Part shown: piece by piece, positions 33,917-45,134 of the stretch
Layout of the letters: each line of letters opens with the position of its first letter
How positions within the stretch are numbered: the first letter of the stretch is position 1
Origin: Bacteroidales bacterium
GTDB taxonomy: Bacteria; Bacteroidota; Bacteroidia; Bacteroidales; UBA932
Assembly (NCBI GenBank): GCA_017549505.1
Contig: JAFYUS010000060.1
Coordinates: 1-46,873, forward strand
DNA: 46,873 bases
Direction: 5' to 3'
Program-made: the position numbers and the translations under genes
The notes under the pieces: generated by a model
Database searches by the model: none
What the model was told of the DNA's origin: nothing
What the model saw: the letters and a program-made list of their open reading frames with translations, nothing else

Positions 33917-34570
33917 ATGATACATAAAGATTGCTACGGTACCGTACTCCTCGTATGGTCGATTTCTCTGGTTTTCGCTTTTGTGGTTCTGCGGTTCATA
34001 CCGTGGACATTCGTTTCATATCCGCTCGCTGTAATACCTATGTTCTTCATGGGATTCGTTCTCTTCTTCTTCAGAGTACCGAACAGACAGAGTATTGGAG
34101 CCGACAACGATGTGACTTCTGTCGCTGACGGAAAGATTGTCGTGATCGACAAGGTATATGAAGGCGAATATCTTCAGTCAGAGTGTCTTCAGGTTTCAAT
34201 ATATATGGACTTCTTCAATGTCCATGTGAACTATTGGCCTGTCAGTGGTGAAGTGAAATATTACAAATATCATCCGGGAAAATATATGCTTGCTTTCCTT
34301 CCTAAGGCATCAGAACTGAATGAACATACTTCGACTGCAATCAGCAGCCCATACGGAGATGTGTTCTTCAAGCAGATTGCCGGAACCTTCGCAAGACGTA
34401 TAGTATGTTATGCCAAGCCTGGTTCGGAAGAGATAAAGGGTACGCAATGTGGTCTTATCAAGTTCGGATCACGTATCGACATGTATTTCCCGCTTGATGC
34501 TGAAATCAAGGTTAAGTTAGGCGATTACGTAAAGGCTAGTGAATCTGTAATCGCTACACTTCAGAAATAA
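33917..34570 (+). CDS. psd: Phosphatidylserine decarboxylase proenzyme (short type)
   Basis: 217 residues from the ATG at 33917; a TTG three codons upstream is part of the promoter. Two N-terminal membrane helices precede the core: FFFRVPNR, ADGKIVVID, CLQVSIYMDFFNVHVNYWP and YHPGKYMLAFLPKASELNEH. The self-cleavage site is KFGSRID near residue 190, where Gly-Ser gives the pyruvoyl cofactor. It converts phosphatidylserine to phosphatidylethanolamine. Pairs with cdsA upstream in phospholipid synthesis; the next gene starts 2 bp later. Confidence 0.93.
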   Translation: MIHKDCYGTVLLVWSISLVFAFVVLRFIPWTFVSYPLAVIPMFFMGFVLFFFRVPNRQSIGADNDVTSVADGKIVVIDKVYEGEYLQSECLQVSIYMDFFNVHVNYWPVSGEVKYYKYHPGKYMLAFLPKASELNEHTSTAISSPYGDVFFKQIAGTFARRIVCYAKPGSEEIKGTQCGLIKFGSRIDMYFPLDAEIKVKLGDYVKASESVIATLQK

Positions 34571-34572
34571 TT

Positions 34573-35622
34573 ATGGAAGAACAACTCATATATATAATAA
34601 TGATCGTCTCGATCGCATTGTCAGCCTTGTGCTCGACGCTAGAGGCGACTTTGCTTTCAACACCTTTGTCCTTCGTGACAGGTCTTGAAGAACAGGGAAT
34701 CAAAGGAGCAGCACGTCTGAAAAAACTTAAACAGAATCCTGACAGACCTATATCTGCAATCCTATGTCTCAATACGATTGCAAACACTGTAGGTGCATCG
34801 ATAGTCGGTTCTTTGGTATATGAAGTCTATGGTGATGCTATTGTAGGTATTTTCTCAACCATCTTTACCCTTTGTATACTCTTCTTCTCTGAAATCATAC
34901 CTAAGACGATCGGAACAAGCTACTGGAGAAGCCTGGCACTTCCGGCATCATCCATCATCAGCGGTATGATCTTCATCACTTATCCTCTTGTATGGATTCT
35001 CGAGAAGTTCACCAAGCTGATTTCGTCAAGATCGGAACAGGTGAGTGTCAGCCGCGAGGATATCTCCGCTATGGTAAGCGTTGCTACAGAAGAAGAAGAG
35101 ATAGAGAAGGAAGAGAAGAAGATGATTCAGAACATCCTCAAGCTGGATGAAGTCACTGCTCACGAGATCATGACCCCTAGCGTTGTTGTAGAGATGGTTC
35201 CGGGCAACATGACCATCAAGGAGTTCTATGAAAGCGACAATACACATTCACGTATCCTTGTATATGACGAAGATAATGATGAATATGTTACAGGTTATGT
35301 ACTTCGTCAGGAAGTCCTTGAAAAGATGGCTGAAGACAATTTCGATACGACTCTTGATGATATTCTTCGTCCTATCATGACCTTCGGGGAAGAAGATTCA
35401 GTTTCAGATATATGGGAGAAACTTCTTGAGAAGAAGGAACATATCTCTGCAATCCTCGATGAATACGGCTCTCTGCGAGGCATCGTGACGATGGAAGACG
35501 TAATTGAAACAATGCTCGGTCACGAGATCGTAGACGAAAAGGACGAGGTCGTGGACATGCAGGAATACGCAAAGGAACAATGGGAAAAAGCCCAGAAGGA
35601 AATTGAAAAGGTAGAAGATTAA
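34573..35622 (+). CDS. CNNM-domain membrane protein with CBS pair (hemolysin/CorB family)
   Basis: 349 residues. The CNNM (DUF21) domain spans residues 1-140 with three to four helices and the conserved NTIANTVGASIVGSLVYE and FSEIIPKTIG segments. A linker rich in Glu/Lys follows, then a CBS pair (MTPSVVVEMVPGNMTIKEF; HISAILDEYGSLRGIVTMED). Relatives such as CorB/CorC take part in Mg2+ transport, and CBS domains bind adenine nucleotides. The C-terminal CorC_HlyC domain seen in many homologues is missing; it ends with an acidic/helical tail after the CBS pair. Transported ion not provable from sequence. Confidence 0.88.
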   Translation: MEEQLIYIIMIVSIALSALCSTLEATLLSTPLSFVTGLEEQGIKGAARLKKLKQNPDRPISAILCLNTIANTVGASIVGSLVYEVYGDAIVGIFSTIFTLCILFFSEIIPKTIGTSYWRSLALPASSIISGMIFITYPLVWILEKFTKLISSRSEQVSVSREDISAMVSVATEEEEIEKEEKKMIQNILKLDEVTAHEIMTPSVVVEMVPGNMTIKEFYESDNTHSRILVYDEDNDEYVTGYVLRQEVLEKMAEDNFDTTLDDILRPIMTFGEEDSVSDIWEKLLEKKEHISAILDEYGSLRGIVTMEDVIETMLGHEIVDEKDEVVDMQEYAKEQWEKAQKEIEKVED

Positions 35623-35632
35623 CGTAATACAC

Positions 35633-35704
35633 AAACCAACAACCCCTCGAATCAGGAAGCATATCCCTTATTTTCTGCTTCCGGGTTCGAGGGGTTGTTG
35701 GTTT
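35633..35704. terminator. Nested-hairpin bidirectional terminator
   Basis: Outer arms AAACCAACAACCCCTCGAA (35633-35651) and TTCGAGGGGTTGTTGGTTT (35686-35704) are perfect over 19 bp. An inner stem GGAAGCA (35655-35661) pairs with TGCTTCC (35676-35682). It lies between convergent genes (CNNM protein and ispG). The inner core GAAGCATATCCCT closely resembles that of the terminator at 17375-17449. Confidence 0.85.
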
Positions 35705-35712
35705 ATATGCTA

Positions 35713-37041
35713 TCAGGCGTTTTCTATCAGTTCAAGGAGTTTGTCGATTGCTTCGTCTTCAGGAACATGGCGGAGGACTGGAGTCTTTCCTTTGTAAATC
35801 GAGACTTTGTTATTTCCTTCTCCGACGTAGCCCCAGTCGGCATCAGCCATTTCTCCTGGGCCATTAACTATACAGCCCATGACTGCTATTACCATTCCTT
35901 TAAGATGTGCAGTCCTGCGCTTTACCTCATTGAATGTGCTTTCGAGGTTGTACATTGTGCGTCCGCAGCCCGGGCAAGCGATGTATTCAGGTCTGTAGAA
36001 ACGTCTTCTAGCCGCCTGCATCAGTTCGTCAACCAGATATTCTGCATATTCACTGCCGTCAAGACATACTTTGACACCATCTTCCATATAAGAACCGCAG
36101 AGCACTACTTCGTCAAGTTCCTTGTCAAGAAGTCTCTTTCCGAAATCGCAGGCGAAATCCATAAGGAGTCTTTCGCGCGACGGTGCGTCATAAATGGCTA
36201 CAGCTTTCTTTCCTTCAAGAGAAAGAGATACCATTGTCGAATTCAGTCTGTGGTCATACCTGTCAGCGAGATACTGAGCAACCGGAATCTCGTTGGCAGG
36301 GTCTTCAGTAAGGGATACTCGTATGGTATTTCCTATGCCTTCTGAAAGGAGAGCTGAAATTCCGACAGCAGATTTGATTCTACCTGCATCGCCGTTTCCT
36401 GCTTCTGTAACTCCCAGATGCAGAGGGAATACAACACCTTTGTTCTGCATTTCCTGGGCAAGAAGTCTATATGCTTCCACCATGACAAATGTGTTGCTGG
36501 CCTTGAGTGAAACCACAACATTGTAGAAGTCATTCTCCACACACATGTCAAGCCATTCCATGACAGCTTCCTTCATGGCAAGAGGTGTGTTTCCATACAG
36601 ATTTGTGATTCTTTCACCAAGGGAACCATGGTTAAGACCGATTCTGATTGCTGTTCCGTTTGCCTTGCAGACCTCTACTAGTCTTGCGAACTGCTCGCGT
36701 GCCTTTTCATGATCCTTATGAAAATTTCCGGGATTGATCCTTACCTTTTCCACGACTTCCGCTGCGGCGATGGCAATTTCAGATGAGAAATGGACATCAG
36801 CTACAAGGGGAGTGTCGATGCCTCTCTGCCTGAGGATATCACGGATCTGCCTGAGAGACTCGACCTGAGCAGGTGAGGGAACTGTAAGTCTTATGAGTTG
36901 TGCACCGGCCTCATGAAGTCTTACGCATTGAGCTACTGATGCTTCAACATCAGATGTATGTGTGTTGCACATTGTCTGTACAACGATAGGAGACTCACCT
37001 CCGATGGTGACGTTTCCTGCATGAACGGTAAGTGTATCCAT
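35713..37041 (-). CDS. ispG: (E)-4-hydroxy-3-methylbut-2-enyl-diphosphate synthase
   Basis: 442 residues. The TIM-barrel domain starts near VTIGGESPIVVQTMCNTHTSD and runs to about residue 260. The [4Fe-4S] domain is at the end: CPGCGRTMYNLE and VMGCIVNGPGEMADADWG supply three Cys and the catalytic Glu. IspG reductively opens MEcPP to HMBPP in the MEP isoprenoid pathway. Between the two domains are about 90 extra residues, more than in E. coli (372 aa) but, from memory, fewer than in the three-domain enzymes of about 600 residues usual in Bacteroidota. Last gene of the ligA operon; its ATG shares one base with the preceding stop (TAATG). Confidence 0.93.
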   Translation of the reverse strand: MDTLTVHAGNVTIGGESPIVVQTMCNTHTSDVEASVAQCVRLHEAGAQLIRLTVPSPAQVESLRQIRDILRQRGIDTPLVADVHFSSEIAIAAAEVVEKVRINPGNFHKDHEKAREQFARLVEVCKANGTAIRIGLNHGSLGERITNLYGNTPLAMKEAVMEWLDMCVENDFYNVVVSLKASNTFVMVEAYRLLAQEMQNKGVVFPLHLGVTEAGNGDAGRIKSAVGISALLSEGIGNTIRVSLTEDPANEIPVAQYLADRYDHRLNSTMVSLSLEGKKAVAIYDAPSRERLLMDFACDFGKRLLDKELDEVVLCGSYMEDGVKVCLDGSEYAEYLVDELMQAARRRFYRPEYIACPGCGRTMYNLESTFNEVKRRTAHLKGMVIAVMGCIVNGPGEMADADWGYVGEGNNKVSIYKGKTPVLRHVPEDEAIDKLLELIENA

Positions 37042-37886
37042 TATTCTGTCTTCTTTGTTCCGTAAACAAGATCCCTTGCCTCCTGTCTTAACGCCGCTTT
37101 TGTCTTTCCTGTCCTCTTTGTAAGATGGACATGTACTCCTGCTGAAACTGTTACGTTCATAGGGTAGGCGAATCTGTAATAATATTGGCTGTAGTGGTCC
37201 GGATCATAGAGGGTGCCGAACGAATGCTTATATGTTGCCTTAATGTGAATTTCAATAGGGTCAAATACCAGTCCTATTCCTGCAGATCCTTTTAGTCCGT
37301 AATCCCATCTGCGGTCTGTCTCCACGAATGAGTTCTCTACTTCCGGCCTTACGTTTCCTGTCTTTCCGGGATATCGGTGGATACCGAAACGGTAACCGGC
37401 ATAACATCCGGCTTCTGCGATTATCTTGAAGTTCCACAGGTCGTAATGGCAATGCATCGATATCGGCATCTCAAGAATGTCGTAGACAGCCTTTTCCGCC
37501 CCCTCGATCTTATAGGTATAGTCCCTGTCCTCATTATATTCGAACTGATAACCTTCCTGTGTGTAGTTGAGACCTATCTGGAATCCGAAGAACGGCATGT
37601 ATCCGAACATCTTTCCGTATTTAGTGTAGGCTATTCCGATGTTCATCGGAAGAATAAGAGTTTCCTGCTTCTGTGCAGGATTCCACATGACTTTGCTCAG
37701 ATTGGCTCCATATGATATACCAAGCATCGAATAGTCATTGATCTCAAGTTTCTGCCTTACATCCAGCGAATCAAGGAACTCATCTGTATATGACTCGACA
37801 GTCAGACCTTTCGGGAGGAGTTCTGACTGAGCATGAAGACCTGTAAATGCTGCAGATAACAACAATATGGCAAAGAGTCTCTTCAT
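37041..37886 (-). CDS. Outer-membrane beta-barrel (porin-family) protein
   Basis: 281 residues. Signal peptide MKRLFAILLLSAAFTGLHAQ, with Gln after the Ala-x-Ala-like site typical of Bacteroidota exports. The mature part alternates short aromatic strands and turns (LGISYGANLSKVMW, FFGFQIGLNYTQEGYQFEY, GYRFGIHRY) and reads as an eight-to-ten-strand barrel of the PorT/OmpW-like kind. A basic C-terminal tail (KRTGKTKAALRQEARD) follows the last strand. No enzymatic motif. Conserved position between the Ig-like lipoprotein and ispG suggests an envelope assembly role, but I do not know its function. Confidence 0.75.
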   Translation of the reverse strand: MKRLFAILLLSAAFTGLHAQSELLPKGLTVESYTDEFLDSLDVRQKLEINDYSMLGISYGANLSKVMWNPAQKQETLILPMNIGIAYTKYGKMFGYMPFFGFQIGLNYTQEGYQFEYNEDRDYTYKIEGAEKAVYDILEMPISMHCHYDLWNFKIIAEAGCYAGYRFGIHRYPGKTGNVRPEVENSFVETDRRWDYGLKGSAGIGLVFDPIEIHIKATYKHSFGTLYDPDHYSQYYYRFAYPMNVTVSAGVHVHLTKRTGKTKAALRQEARDLVYGTKKTE

Positions 37887-37892
37887 AAGCGC

Positions 37893-39686
37893 TTATTTGA
37901 ACATTTCTTCAACATCTACACTCTGGTCAATCTCCATCTTTTCCGGAATATCAATCAGGAATGTACCGTCTTCAAGTTTATAGAAACGAACCTTTTCCGG
38001 CTGTCTGTGTTCAAGCAATATACCTGTATCTACAAGACCGTTCCTGTTAAGGTCTTCAGTAATTCTGATGGAATACTTTCCTGCTTTCAGATACGGGAAC
38101 TTGAGCACATCATCCTTCTCCACGATATATGTACGGATAATCTTGTTTCTCTTGTCATTAAGCAGATCAACAATATATTTGTTCCTTACATTGGTGAGGC
38201 TGAGGTTCATTGTACTCAGTTTTTCATCAGAAGGAAGAGTGACTTTTACCTCAGAGCTGTCATTGTAGAATCCGTTGATGTCCTTGAACTTGCGATGCGG
38301 TATCTTGAGGAAATATTCATAACCGGGCTGCAGTTCTATGGAAGGACGGATTATGTATTTCCTTAGATTCAGCGTATCCTGAGTCACAGTGTATTTTGCT
38401 GTCGCTTCCTGCTGGCGAGGATTAAGGTAACGGAATGTAAGCGAATCAAAAGCTGTCTCTACAACAGGATACTTGAATTCCATTGTAAAACCATACTGTT
38501 CGACGGTTTCAGGTTTTGCCTCCAATGTAAATACAGCAGTCGTATCTTCTTTCTTTATGTCGCGGGAAGAACTCTTGCCAGGAGATTTCTTAGGCTTGAC
38601 AAGCTTGATTTCCTCTGTAAAGCTATTGAGAAGTCCAAGTGTGTCTGTCTTCATGTACTTGACATTCAGGAAAAGTGTATCCGGCTGTTTCCTTGAATCA
38701 TTGATCCATATCTCGAGACTGTCCTGTACCTGATTGAACTGGGTAATTACCTTGTCGGAAGGTATTCCCTTGAACCAGAGAGAGTCAATCTGAGCATAAG
38801 GGGCCATGAATGTTATGTATGCAGTCCTTTCGCCGATTCTTTCCTTGTTGACTATCATCTGCTTGGATGGCTTTTCCTTGAAAAGGTTCAGCTCAACTTC
38901 AGTTTTACGCGCCAGGCAGTTTAATGTATCATCCATCTCGAATTTCATAAGCTCCGGAAGAGAGTCGTTCACCATGATGGTAGGGTGGAACAAGGTGTCG
39001 ATGAAAGCCACCTTCTCTGTTTCAGGATCATACTTGTTGTTATTATTCTCATCAAAGATGGCATACATCCTGTAGATGGTGTCCTGTATGTTCCTGAGGC
39101 AGAAGAAACCCCATTGATCGGTCTTTACAGCTGCATCAGGTCTTGAAAGGAATAGGGCAGAGTCCGCATGGTCCTTATAGAGCATCACAGTAGCTCCCTT
39201 TATAGGGTCAAGGGTGTTGCAGTCCTGAACAATTCCTGTGACCATCATCGAGTCTATCTTTTCTCCTGTAGAAAACACGAGCGTGAATCCCGGAAACATG
39301 TTTCCTTCATTGTTGTCACCGATCGCATTAGTCAGGTCCAGAGTATATGTCTTGTTCGAATCCAGGTCGCTTTCGAATGAAATCACCACACCCTTTCCCT
39401 TGAGCTTGTACTTAGGCATCTTTTCAAGAGGAGGGGAGAGGAAAAGGCTCTTAGGGTCCTTTACCTGGACGTATTCGTTGAACTTGATCTCCAGTTTTGT
39501 TCCATGTACCGGTACATTGATCATACCCAGTTCTGGGTAGATCTCGGTGATCACCGGAGGGATGGTATCTTTTGGACCACCGCTCGGAGGAGTGGTCGTA
39601 TTTGCGCATGAATGCGAAAACATCATCGACCCCAACACCAGGGTGATGGGGAGGATTGGAAAGAATTTTGATATGAATCTCTTCAT
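37893..39686 (-). CDS. Ig-like domain lipoprotein (Bacteroidota family)
   Basis: 597 residues. A lipoprotein signal ends at a Cys near residue 28 (MMFSHSC), followed by ANTTTPPSGGPKDTIPPVI, which is characteristic of a widespread Bacteroidota family with an N-terminal Ig-like (Big_5/SbsA-like) domain, residues about 35-130. A carboxypeptidase-regulatory-like fold may follow (VTGIVQDCNTLDPIKGATV). The remainder is beta-rich and ends with DLNRNGLVDTG, a Ca-binding-like loop. Likely attached to the periplasmic or outer face of the outer membrane. Function unknown. Sits 6 bp from the barrel protein gene and 10 bp from rel. Confidence 0.8.
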   Translation of the reverse strand: MKRFISKFFPILPITLVLGSMMFSHSCANTTTPPSGGPKDTIPPVITEIYPELGMINVPVHGTKLEIKFNEYVQVKDPKSLFLSPPLEKMPKYKLKGKGVVISFESDLDSNKTYTLDLTNAIGDNNEGNMFPGFTLVFSTGEKIDSMMVTGIVQDCNTLDPIKGATVMLYKDHADSALFLSRPDAAVKTDQWGFFCLRNIQDTIYRMYAIFDENNNNKYDPETEKVAFIDTLFHPTIMVNDSLPELMKFEMDDTLNCLARKTEVELNLFKEKPSKQMIVNKERIGERTAYITFMAPYAQIDSLWFKGIPSDKVITQFNQVQDSLEIWINDSRKQPDTLFLNVKYMKTDTLGLLNSFTEEIKLVKPKKSPGKSSSRDIKKEDTTAVFTLEAKPETVEQYGFTMEFKYPVVETAFDSLTFRYLNPRQQEATAKYTVTQDTLNLRKYIIRPSIELQPGYEYFLKIPHRKFKDINGFYNDSSEVKVTLPSDEKLSTMNLSLTNVRNKYIVDLLNDKRNKIIRTYIVEKDDVLKFPYLKAGKYSIRITEDLNRNGLVDTGILLEHRQPEKVRFYKLEDGTFLIDIPEKMEIDQSVDVEEMFK

Positions 39687-39696
39687 CTACAATGAT

Positions 39697-41940
39697 TTAT
39701 AAATCTGTCCTGATTACACTCTGGATACCTTCGATCTTCTCCAGCTTTCTTGTCAGCTTCTCGAGGTCACCCATATCATGGACATAAAGGTCAATATATC
39801 CTTCGAAGACTCCGTCTTCAGTACCGAGGCAGAATTTCTTTATGTTCACGCTGAGCACAAAGGAAATGTATCTCGTGATGTCGTTGATCATTCCGATACG
39901 GTCGAATCCCTTGAGGGAAAGACGTACCAGGAACGAAAGGTTCTGTGTCTTCGCGTGTTCCCATTTAGGCATCACGATCTTGTCGCCGAACTTTGAAGCA
40001 AGATTGTTTGCAGTAGGACATGACTTCTTGTGTACTGTCACAGTGCCGTCTGATGCCTTGAATCCTACTACGCTGTCTCCCGGAATCGGGTTGCAGCATG
40101 AAGCGATGACATACTTATGCTTGTCGTCATTACCGTCGATTACGTAATCTTCCTTCTTATCTTCCTTGGTGCTCTTGAACCACGGGAAATTCCATCCGGA
40201 CGACTTCTTCTTGGCCTTTTCATGGGCTTTCTTCAGGACTTCCGGAAGATTATTGAGCTTGATGACACCGATACCGACGCGGAAATACAGTTCGTCAGGC
40301 TTGCTTTCGAATACTTCATATCCGTCCATGAGCATATTGACGGTCTTGTCTCCGAACTTGTATCCAAGAGCTTCAAGTTGCTCCTGGACCATCTTGCGTC
40401 CGATCTTTATCGTCTCCTGTCTCTCTCCTTTAAGATAATCGACAACGATGCTCTTTGCCTTTCTTGTCTTGAGGAAGTTCAACCACTCGCTCTTAGGCTT
40501 CTCATTCTCTGCTGTAATTATCTCGACCTGGTCACCGGTCTTAAGAACATATGAAAGCGGTACAAGACGAAGGTTGACCTTTGCTGCGATTGCCTTGTTA
40601 CCTATTTCTGTATGGATGGCATATGCAAGGTCAAGAGCTGTTGCTCCTTTCTCGATGCTCCTCTGTTCGCCTTTAGGGGTGAATACAAGGATGTCCGTCT
40701 TGATAAGGTCATTGTGGATCATGTCAAGAAGATCAAGGGCATTGACATCAGGATTGACAAGGATCTCCTTGACCTTGGTGATCCACTTGTCCATCTCGCT
40801 CTCGTTTGATTCCGCGAATCCGTCCTTCTTGTATGCCCAATGGGCTGCAATACCTTTCTCGGCGATTTCATTCATTCTCCTTGAGCGGATCTGTACCTCC
40901 ACCCATATGCCGGACTGGCTCATTAGCGTGCAATGGAGGGCCTCATAACCGTTGTTCTTAGGATAGTTGACCCAGTCTCTCACGCGGTCAGCCTTGTAAC
41001 GGTAAAGTGCTGTAATGATGGAGAATATATGGTAACACTGGTCTCTTTCAGTCTCTTTCTGTGTGTTTTCGGGATCGAAGATGATACGTACCGCATAAAG
41101 GTCATAAATCTGGTCGAAGGTGATGCCCTTGGTCTGCATCTTATGCCATATAGAGTACGGCGTCTTCACTCTCTTCTTTATCTCAAATCTGAATCCGGCC
41201 TTGTTAAGAGCGTCTTCGATAGGAGCGATGAAGTCGTTGATACGGTCTTCCTTGTCTGAAATATTCCTGTTGATCTGTGCAGAAATCTCATTGAATGCCT
41301 CCGGTTCCTTGAATCTGAGCCAGATATCTTCCATTTCGGACTTCACGCTATACAGACCGAGACGGTGGGCGAGAGGAATGAAGACGAACATGGTCTCGCT
41401 CAGGATCTTGTCCCTCTTATGTTCGGGCATGAATTCAATAGTCCTGCAGTTATGAAGGCGGTCAGCGAGTTTTATCAGAACAACCCTCACGTCGTCGTTA
41501 AGGGTCAGGAGGATACGTTTGAAGTTCTCGGCCTGCATACTTTTCTGCTGCGCCTTGTCTTCATTGTCGAGTACGGTCTTGATCTTAGTAAGACCGTCCA
41601 CCAGAGTCGCCACCTTGTCACCGAAAAGGCTGCGCAGATCGTCTACGGTATAGTCAGTATCCTCCACGACGTCATGAAGCAAGGCGGCTACGATAGACTT
41701 GTAACCTAGTCCGATATTGCTGACGACTATCTTTGCGACAGCGATAGGGTGAAGTATGTATGGTTCGCCTGAACGTCTCCTGACGCCCTTGTGTGCTTCA
41801 TTGGCGAAATCAAAAGCCTTCTGTATTATCTCCAGTTCCTTTGCGTCGCTGCAACGTTTGCGGGCAGCTTCGAGAAGGTCGGCATAGTCTCTTGCAATGA
41901 CCTCATGGTCCTGCGCGGTAAATTCTGAAATTTTACCCAT
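39697..41940 (-). CDS. Bifunctional (p)ppGpp synthetase/hydrolase (Rel/SpoT)
   Basis: 747 residues, full length. The hydrolase domain keeps His64 and the HDVVED motif (89-94) plus DRLHNCRT; the synthetase domain has YDLYAVRIIF, NYPKNNGYEALHC and EVQIRSRRMNEIAEKGIAAHW. TGS (IHTEIGNKAIAAKVN), zinc-finger-like (CCNPIPGDSVVGF, then KKSCPTAN) and C-terminal ACT domains follow. Both catalytic centres look intact, so it should make and degrade ppGpp in the stringent response. No second synthetase is in the window. Third gene of the ligA operon, with 14 bp from yihY. Confidence 0.95.
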   Translation of the reverse strand: MGKISEFTAQDHEVIARDYADLLEAARKRCSDAKELEIIQKAFDFANEAHKGVRRRSGEPYILHPIAVAKIVVSNIGLGYKSIVAALLHDVVEDTDYTVDDLRSLFGDKVATLVDGLTKIKTVLDNEDKAQQKSMQAENFKRILLTLNDDVRVVLIKLADRLHNCRTIEFMPEHKRDKILSETMFVFIPLAHRLGLYSVKSEMEDIWLRFKEPEAFNEISAQINRNISDKEDRINDFIAPIEDALNKAGFRFEIKKRVKTPYSIWHKMQTKGITFDQIYDLYAVRIIFDPENTQKETERDQCYHIFSIITALYRYKADRVRDWVNYPKNNGYEALHCTLMSQSGIWVEVQIRSRRMNEIAEKGIAAHWAYKKDGFAESNESEMDKWITKVKEILVNPDVNALDLLDMIHNDLIKTDILVFTPKGEQRSIEKGATALDLAYAIHTEIGNKAIAAKVNLRLVPLSYVLKTGDQVEIITAENEKPKSEWLNFLKTRKAKSIVVDYLKGERQETIKIGRKMVQEQLEALGYKFGDKTVNMLMDGYEVFESKPDELYFRVGIGVIKLNNLPEVLKKAHEKAKKKSSGWNFPWFKSTKEDKKEDYVIDGNDDKHKYVIASCCNPIPGDSVVGFKASDGTVTVHKKSCPTANNLASKFGDKIVMPKWEHAKTQNLSFLVRLSLKGFDRIGMINDITRYISFVLSVNIKKFCLGTEDGVFEGYIDLYVHDMGDLEKLTRKLEKIEGIQSVIRTDL

Positions 41941-41954
41941 AGTATCGTGTAAGT

Positions 41955-42881
41955 TTAATCCTCTATATTATAATTGTCAACATGTTGGAATGCATAGGAA
42001 AGTTCCGCTCCTATCAGGATTATGAACCAGCCTATGTTTATCCATACCATGAAAAGCGGTACAGCAGCAAATGCTCCGAAAATACCGTTCATCCTTGTCA
42101 CCATCACCTGTGTCTCGAGATACATGTAATTGACGATGGCAAATGCTATTCCGGCAGGAATAGCCGCGCGAAGCGCCTCCTTATAGTTCACTACGGCATT
42201 CGGTATGAACTTGTACATCGCCGAGAAGGTGAATGTAGCGACAACGCTGAACAGGATCCATGTTACCAATGTCTTCACGATGGAAAGTGATTCCATGTCA
42301 AGGCCAAGATAGCTCAATGCATGGGAATATGCCACAGTACCACCGAAGAATACGAAAACTATGAAAGGGGATACGAAGAGCATAGCGATGATTACGGAAA
42401 GCCTCTTTATTATGTTGCGGGCCTTATGGACCCTCCACACATTGTTGAAAACCTTTTCAACATTCATCATCATCCATATCACGATCCATGCGAAGAGAAG
42501 GGCACTGACCAGACCAACAGTCCCGCTCTTGGCGGTATCGATGATGTTCTGGGCAAAGCCCAGCACCATATCGATGGTCTGCTGGCTGTTGTTGAAATAC
42601 TGGTACAGGAAATCCTTAAGCGTCTCTGCAATGCCGAAACCATCAGTAATGGCAAAGGCAATAGCAAGGAAAGGAACCACTGACATGGTGCTGAAGAAAC
42701 TCAGGGCAACTGCCTGGAATCCGATCTTCTCACTGGAGAAGGTCTTGATCGTTATGGCAGCGACCTTCAGGTACTTGATAAACCTGGCCTTGGCTTTGGA
42801 GAATTCCTCCAGATCCAATTCCCAGATGTCATTCCTGAAGAAATCCTTCAGCAGGTGGGTTTTCTTTAACAGTTTCTTCAT
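41955..42881 (-). CDS. YihY/BrkB family inner-membrane protein
   Basis: 308 residues with six predicted membrane helices. The family pattern is clear: FFSTMSVVPFLAIAFAI near residue 61, AKSGTVGLVSALLFAWIVI, WRVHKARN, and the final WINIGWFIILIGAELSYAFQ. Once called ribonuclease BN by mistake; the real function of the family is unknown, and transport or envelope roles have been suggested. The N-terminus carries a charged cytoplasmic extension. One base separates it from the ligA stop, so the pair is translated together. Confidence 0.9.
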   Translation of the reverse strand: MKKLLKKTHLLKDFFRNDIWELDLEEFSKAKARFIKYLKVAAITIKTFSSEKIGFQAVALSFFSTMSVVPFLAIAFAITDGFGIAETLKDFLYQYFNNSQQTIDMVLGFAQNIIDTAKSGTVGLVSALLFAWIVIWMMMNVEKVFNNVWRVHKARNIIKRLSVIIAMLFVSPFIVFVFFGGTVAYSHALSYLGLDMESLSIVKTLVTWILFSVVATFTFSAMYKFIPNAVVNYKEALRAAIPAGIAFAIVNYMYLETQVMVTRMNGIFGAFAAVPLFMVWINIGWFIILIGAELSYAFQHVDNYNIED

Positions 42882-42882
42882 C

Positions 42883-44973
<2,091 letters not shown>

Positions 44974-44976
44974 CTA

Positions 44977-45062
44977 CAAATTTAAGAAAACGTTTCCATA
45001 TCTGCAATATATGAGAGTAGTATCGTTTTTCTTGTAATTTACTGCAAAAAATGATAAATTTG
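44977..45062. promoter_or_regulatory. Divergent promoters for the ligA operon and pfkA
   Basis: For ligA (minus): TTG at 45005-45007, 20-bp spacer, TAAATTTG at 44977-44984. For pfkA (plus): TTG at 45032-45034, 20-bp spacer, TAAATTTG at 45055-45062. Both -7 boxes are exact. The pfkA transcript has a leader of about 65 nt, containing GCAATTTTTGCGGC; ligA has a leader of about 12 nt. Confidence 0.7.
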
Positions 45063-45134
45063 CGACGCAATTTTTGCGGCTTGACCAAAAGATTACTTAT
45101 AACAACAGTATAAACTTTAAACAGAATTAGAAAG

